Shown piece after piece: positions 49,901-50,825 of a DNA stretch of 50,825 nucleotides. The translations under genes and the position numbers were made by a program. The notes under the pieces were generated by a model that had not been told where the DNA came from, made no database searches, and saw nothing but the letters and a program-made list of their open reading frames with translations. How positions within the stretch are numbered: position 1 is the stretch's first letter; every line of letters begins with the position of its first letter. This DNA is from Tritrichomonas foetus (taxonomy: Eukaryota > Parabasalia > Tritrichomonadida > Tritrichomonadidae): positions 6,318-57,142 of the forward strand of contig MLAK01000835.1 of the NCBI GenBank assembly GCA_001839685.1, in the 5' to 3' direction.

Positions 49901-50135
49901 AAAGAGAAATAATGTTGGCGATATTATTTAAATTATGACCAATGAGGGATAATTCTGAAATGGATTTAAATCGTTGAATAGTATCGATGCTCGTAATTTG
50001 GCCCTTCTTTGCTGTAAAATCGAATCTGAAAGCGTCTATTTGTTGTGACTGATCGCACATTGCCTTTTTCTCAATAAATTCATCGTTAAATATAAAATGT
50101 GCGAGCACGTTGCTTGCTTCATATCTCCCCGCCAT
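40911..50135 (-). CDS. Giant LRR and coiled-coil protein, centriolin-like layout
   Basis: A 3,074-residue protein in one frame. Residues about 50-190 are SDS22-type leucine-rich repeats (LSLIGHNLNNIANI, LEMLVLNNNRIMEIP, LKILRLSSNPISD) closed by an LRR cap (LPQLSMLNRKIIDIEERRKA). Residues about 205-2860 are almost unbroken coiled coil. Within it, about 1847-2149 is an orderly 18-residue repeat. The last ~210 residues are not coiled coil and look folded (LYTLS-like helices, SFVNPIVEFNEPGL). N-terminal LRRs followed by a very long coiled coil is the layout of centriolin (CNTRL) and LRRCC1-type centrosome proteins, so a basal-body or cytoskeletal filament role is plausible; homology beyond layout is not shown. 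Start: the first ATG, MAGRYEASN, right before the LRRs. Confidence 0.85.
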   Translation of the reverse strand: MAGRYEASNVLAHFIFNDEFIEKKAMCDQSQQIDAFRFDFTAKKGQITSIDTIQRFKSISELSLIGHNLNNIANIISLSSLRSINLSWNNLTEKSIQCLTKIQTLEMLVLNNNRIMEIPKSFSNLINLKILRLSSNPISDRSQFSRLKQNINLVNLDLEGCPVFKEETSISFCIFTLPQLSMLNRKIIDIEERRKALERFEHKQIDELTEINAQLEQENEQLKNENEKLKAVCNSNNSDIPQLKNENKILKEKVTELQQKIDDLEKVLQERNAELANERTTNAQLQTQLFQSEDSIRIDRQESDEKAQQELRDLQEKNNQLQQENNMLKQNILDFDQKNIEMKNEQQKFEEKINTLSDSIQALKVELTKAQNDTSQALSDLNETKQVNEKQNEYINQLEDDLKQLQRSKQNDYNKSLRTTKLCEDRIQSLETRIDYLHKENLEMTNELEDKRLQIEDLQRMNADLEMKLEEKKKGGNSSLEIDSVLFDNDPIAELNHTKEQNIALINQLQAAQNKTVALSNKVEEQIEQIQKYSDDLDKSNKMIHKCQKEIVKLQNENNRLKAELDNFHDSQQDQESVINQLREAYANSQNEIIELNSQLSALQETNDKLGKINEVLSKARQQDTQIISDSKVKTEDTKIVNNDKQIDQVYTAYQKAAAELDKLKKENSKLKQRNQNTIQNCNQKTEKMKQDYENTLLELKTRIANQQNSQIQNDNNYQKEIISLKAKVDELLNDKKQNETTNHNIYIENQSLQRNKADLEAKIQKLKADKVKINNILEKTKIANENIVQAQLQEIETIKEVLSKSLAEVNEKPNEIQEKFLNLINEKDMVINNLQLQINEKNTQISNQKMKCRKLSDQVQNLNIKISKMQQNYNHFEENNSIFNSQINDYQSQITEYQRKITDYQEQIHELSSKISVLENQNNELNQYQMKYIMMTNENELLKSSIQEKSTSQDQTKNEYSILRQKFKKVQSDYHTQILELQHQVEELSREIQIKDEQIIELSNQKAVFDEEIENTHLSVQQKQMTLESQLNEYSNLIMKSKAENDTLKTELSECKQKMKLLVEKEKNAKNEININKETYEKEIQEYKNQINIIQTENNNLHVLIDEKTNQVSSISLKSDKQISELQANINNLNRKLVKSAEDHSVKESQLKTQMQTKVHELESKNRDLQDINREIKRDNDQKSHELNVLRKKLEKRNSLLSTYKENAKDLAKTQTENNKLKLNIKELNTTTNQNMNNLTSLQHKYKKLLKDSQLKTKDYQDRISEMQQQQKQTTVNMQQEITRLKKLYDEAVDSSNKEKNNYESIQQENVDKIHQLEKQINVLQSEKENCDSIIKQMQQQSDYKLTELRQSLETANGLIEEKQNEIDNLHHKISVFNSEKLQQFENMGKEKDDQIASIQQKLMEISAQAVQKDVELSDKNILISNLQQQISSFDKLNQEKTAKLDSQINEISDLKHDIASKDLIIKELKENVSQLQKKAKESQEKANDTIRTLQSEINEMTERQESYYNDAQMTITELKSEISQQRKTKKNIERKLKVDRETTVEKYQKLKQKEKKFKALILQFQKQVIENKESFNKMKSDQDNLIEQHENDMKEKERLMQQIQQQSNDITDKERKIAKLTTEREVINTQISSFEQQLKDKNDRNNLLETENRTLLQENQNLHNDINDLKVQITEKQNIIISNQSQWQAHENLQHSQHQKELRNMQEKYEVETEKLKENYDKQVKTLESKLNIMQAQSMKQKDDMQDAIKRNENLNGIITETQIKLQDALKSYDIIKTANNESLKQVRQNEIKIAEKEQEIEKLKIEYESSIKIKEQESRMEQLKAQEKVESKINEMLTQKQQYEEKLFSLKQQCEKELENKENEILSLIQQSEDKLESKQNDMLIMKQQYEDTMLSLKQQYEEKLVSLNIQFKKDLEVKENEMISLKQQNEEKLKLKDEEIKSIQQIQEEKMNEKHKEIMELQQANAEKLHQKDDEIQKLQQQFDDKLLKKNEDFKRIQSLNEAKINKIHQEIQLVHQQKEEKVNQKEREINILRQQNDDRIKRKDEEIKKIRRENEEKLAQKDEEIAKINKNYKENILKKDQEKNNIIQQNKKILQQKDDEIKEIIKKHQELIQSKEDNFSNLAEEYEAKLAEKEQEKQNLQGIIAKKEQEMSIQMNQYDIKIKSLAKQYEIKINDIIRRNEAKIIKVQQDAEEKIMKQINENSEIVGMLKKQHEESVELIKQQNITNIQKLNEEMDQFKKLNNEVICQKEKEIKDIQERHSFELAEKENDIAEIRKQNELNLQLKDNEIKSIMEQNASEIASLKEQNEMYIIKINTENSDQIQKLMNEHNVLIQQNDKLNEERLNAKEVEILERENKHKNEIEKIRQQGIQAMEQKSKEIEEIKSRCDAALMIKDKEIKRIKQESDARENINIRLTGEIQNLNKNIFDISNEKRKADDQIKKLGAQLQSAQADHREAEVALLDIQGQNTALVKENEKMTKELFEMKENIKLFKDELQKTKDVIFQTTKKNENEKNELKETISKLRQTMKENESMMQSMCPVNQLKEINKNLREKERYAADQLVQIRKLQRQYNDAKIAVKKTEEKFKRKAKEVDDIQTEFLHFKEEVRNKESENLLLITERDKELMELEMKIRLTEEEKQSISDENNKKVSEIINLNEKIDEISSNNELLKENIEKMKAEIIQYQNLIKESNEEIVKKENDYNNIKMKEEETAKHLQETKKQLEELGQKFQGMQGISKECIQMKEKLNDLEEITNECQVMKQKINELQALYDESLTQLHDDEEIIENLKHSLNERSLENKKAFDIINSVKAKNHKYKSIQQEIKAQVYELKKILSDQEQQIIDLNTQVKHKTQEISRLQADNSQSLKVIKKQKAKESELNQRLQEEIETRIRIQKSISSLNSLHSYLSVFAKSIDSPSQFLIDLLNRIKIVFEAFSLQSFEYAILSPKYTLSFVNPIVEFNEPGLTSQTYNTIRKELLKFPIDTQIQYNSENSNDDRIDQIIKMISIIKTLYTESEQKFERMRQTVSMQHSTILRLTKKSIHSALDESKNNGIFTESVISGDRLLHAEE
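43689..44597 (-). repeat. 54-bp (18-residue) coding repeat in the coiled-coil gene
   Basis: Codes for residues about 1847-2149. From residue 1934 (EEKLKLKDEEIKSIQQIQ) at least eleven consecutive units are each exactly 18 residues with consensus EEKLxxKDEEIxxIQQxN; upstream are 18-, 18-, 11-, 11- and 18-residue units, and after residue 2163 three 11-residue units follow (DIKIKSLAKQY, EIKINDIIRRN, EAKIIKVQQDA). The DNA copies are diverged, so the repeat is kept at protein level. Confidence 0.88.
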
Positions 50136-50433
50136 TCAATTCCCATTAAATAATAAACGTAATTCATTATAACTTCCCAAATGGTCAATAATTTAGCCTT
50201 AAATTTGTTAACTTTTATATAAGCATGTAGACTTATTTTTGCAGGGGAATGTGTAAAATACTATAAATAGCACAATTCACATTATATACCACAGTAAGAT
50301 TACAATCATTCCATTCACAACTTCGAAATATTCGTTTATGCAATTTTTTGCATTAATTTTCTTTCAAGTTTCTCTCAAATCATCTAAATACTACACTAAT
50401 AAATAATAGTAATATATTTTTCTATCATCATAC
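50136..50433. other. AT-rich spacer
   Basis: Upstream region of the giant coiled-coil gene; AT-rich, with no recognisable gene. A TATA-rich stretch is no guide here, as trichomonad promoters lack TATA boxes. Confidence 0.4.
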
Positions 50434-50703
50434 TTATATTTGAAAATATTGATGTTTTTTCAACAAAGCTTTTTTTGTGCAAATTGAATTATTTGAATTG
50501 TCTAAATTATCTTTGGGCTTTTTCAATGAATACGTAAATTTTTCTGATAAGATATCGATCATCAGCTGATGAAGAAAATCTTCCACTTCCACAAAATTGT
50601 CTGATAAGACATAGCAATTTTTTGTCTTTACATCATTCATTGTTCTTGAAAAAACTTCAATGAATCGATCAAATAACCATGCTGTCATAAATATAATAAG
50701 CAC
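50434..50703 (-). CDS. Possible 89-residue protein, unidentified
   Basis: An open frame with ATG and a hydrophobic start (MLIIFMTAWLFDRFIEVF), a helical middle (FVEVEDFLHQLMIDILSEKF) and a basic tail. It could be a small gene or the end of a degraded one; no family is recognised and its 5' side runs into simple repeats. Confidence 0.3.
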   Translation of the reverse strand: MLIIFMTAWLFDRFIEVFSRTMNDVKTKNCYVLSDNFVEVEDFLHQLMIDILSEKFTYSLKKPKDNLDNSNNSICTKKALLKKHQYFQI

Positions 50704-50711
50704 GGCTTTAC

Positions 50712-50785
50712 TGAGTACTACTCAACGATACTCAAATATTCAAAAGATACTCAAGAAAATACTCAAAAAGTGGAATACTCAAAAA
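50712..50785. repeat. ATACTCAA simple repeats at right edge
   Basis: About five spaced copies of (A)TACTCAA separated by A-rich steps, next to the window end. Confidence 0.6.
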
Positions 50786-50825
50786 ATCGAATTTTCGCAA
50801 GAAATGATTTTATTTCTAATATTTA

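Overview
The window looks like nuclear DNA of a parabasalid protist, most likely a Tritrichomonas-type trichomonad. It is very AT-rich, its protein genes read as uninterrupted frames with short AT-rich spacers, several starts lie a few bases behind trichomonad-like core promoter motifs, and it carries Maverick/Polinton pieces and a Mutator-like transposase. The genus is inferred from style and gene content; no marker such as rRNA is present.

Positions 1-24,500 are an ordinary housekeeping block on both strands: Mediator subunit 9, an orphan 570-residue protein, a CAMSAP/Patronin-like microtubule minus-end protein with a recognisable C-terminal CKK domain, a protein kinase fused to an F5/8-type C (discoidin) domain, a cyclophilin with a CaaX-like tail, adenylate kinase 6/Fap7, a CDC50/TMEM30 flippase subunit, a short tail-anchored Qb-type SNARE, ribosomal protein uS11 (RPS14), a Tctex1-type dynein light chain, an EFR3-like plasma-membrane scaffold, a 1,101-residue coiled-coil protein and an orphan 510-residue protein. 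A 21-bp minisatellite containing an assembly gap begins on the stop codon of the adenylate kinase gene.

Positions 24,500-39,500 are an accessory, decayed zone. It holds a divergent Maverick integrase/packaging-ATPase pair, the ATPase apparently cut by a Mutator-like element whose transposase needs a -1 frame change at an A7 run; many broken reading frames; and a 3.64-kb deletion derivative of a Maverick (34,405-38,045). That derivative has 238-bp terminal inverted repeats differing at only one base by my reading, around a DNA polymerase B gene that is full of stops and lost before motif C.

Positions 39,500-50,135 return to host genes: a WRAP53/TCAB1-like WD-repeat protein and, on the other strand, a 3,074-residue protein with N-terminal leucine-rich repeats and a huge coiled coil, containing a regular 18/11-residue repeat. 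Several genes (CAMSAP-like, dynein light chain, LRR-coiled-coil) point to the microtubule cytoskeleton, and SNARE, CDC50 and EFR3 to membrane traffic and lipid organisation; there is no sign that they form an operon or cluster by function.
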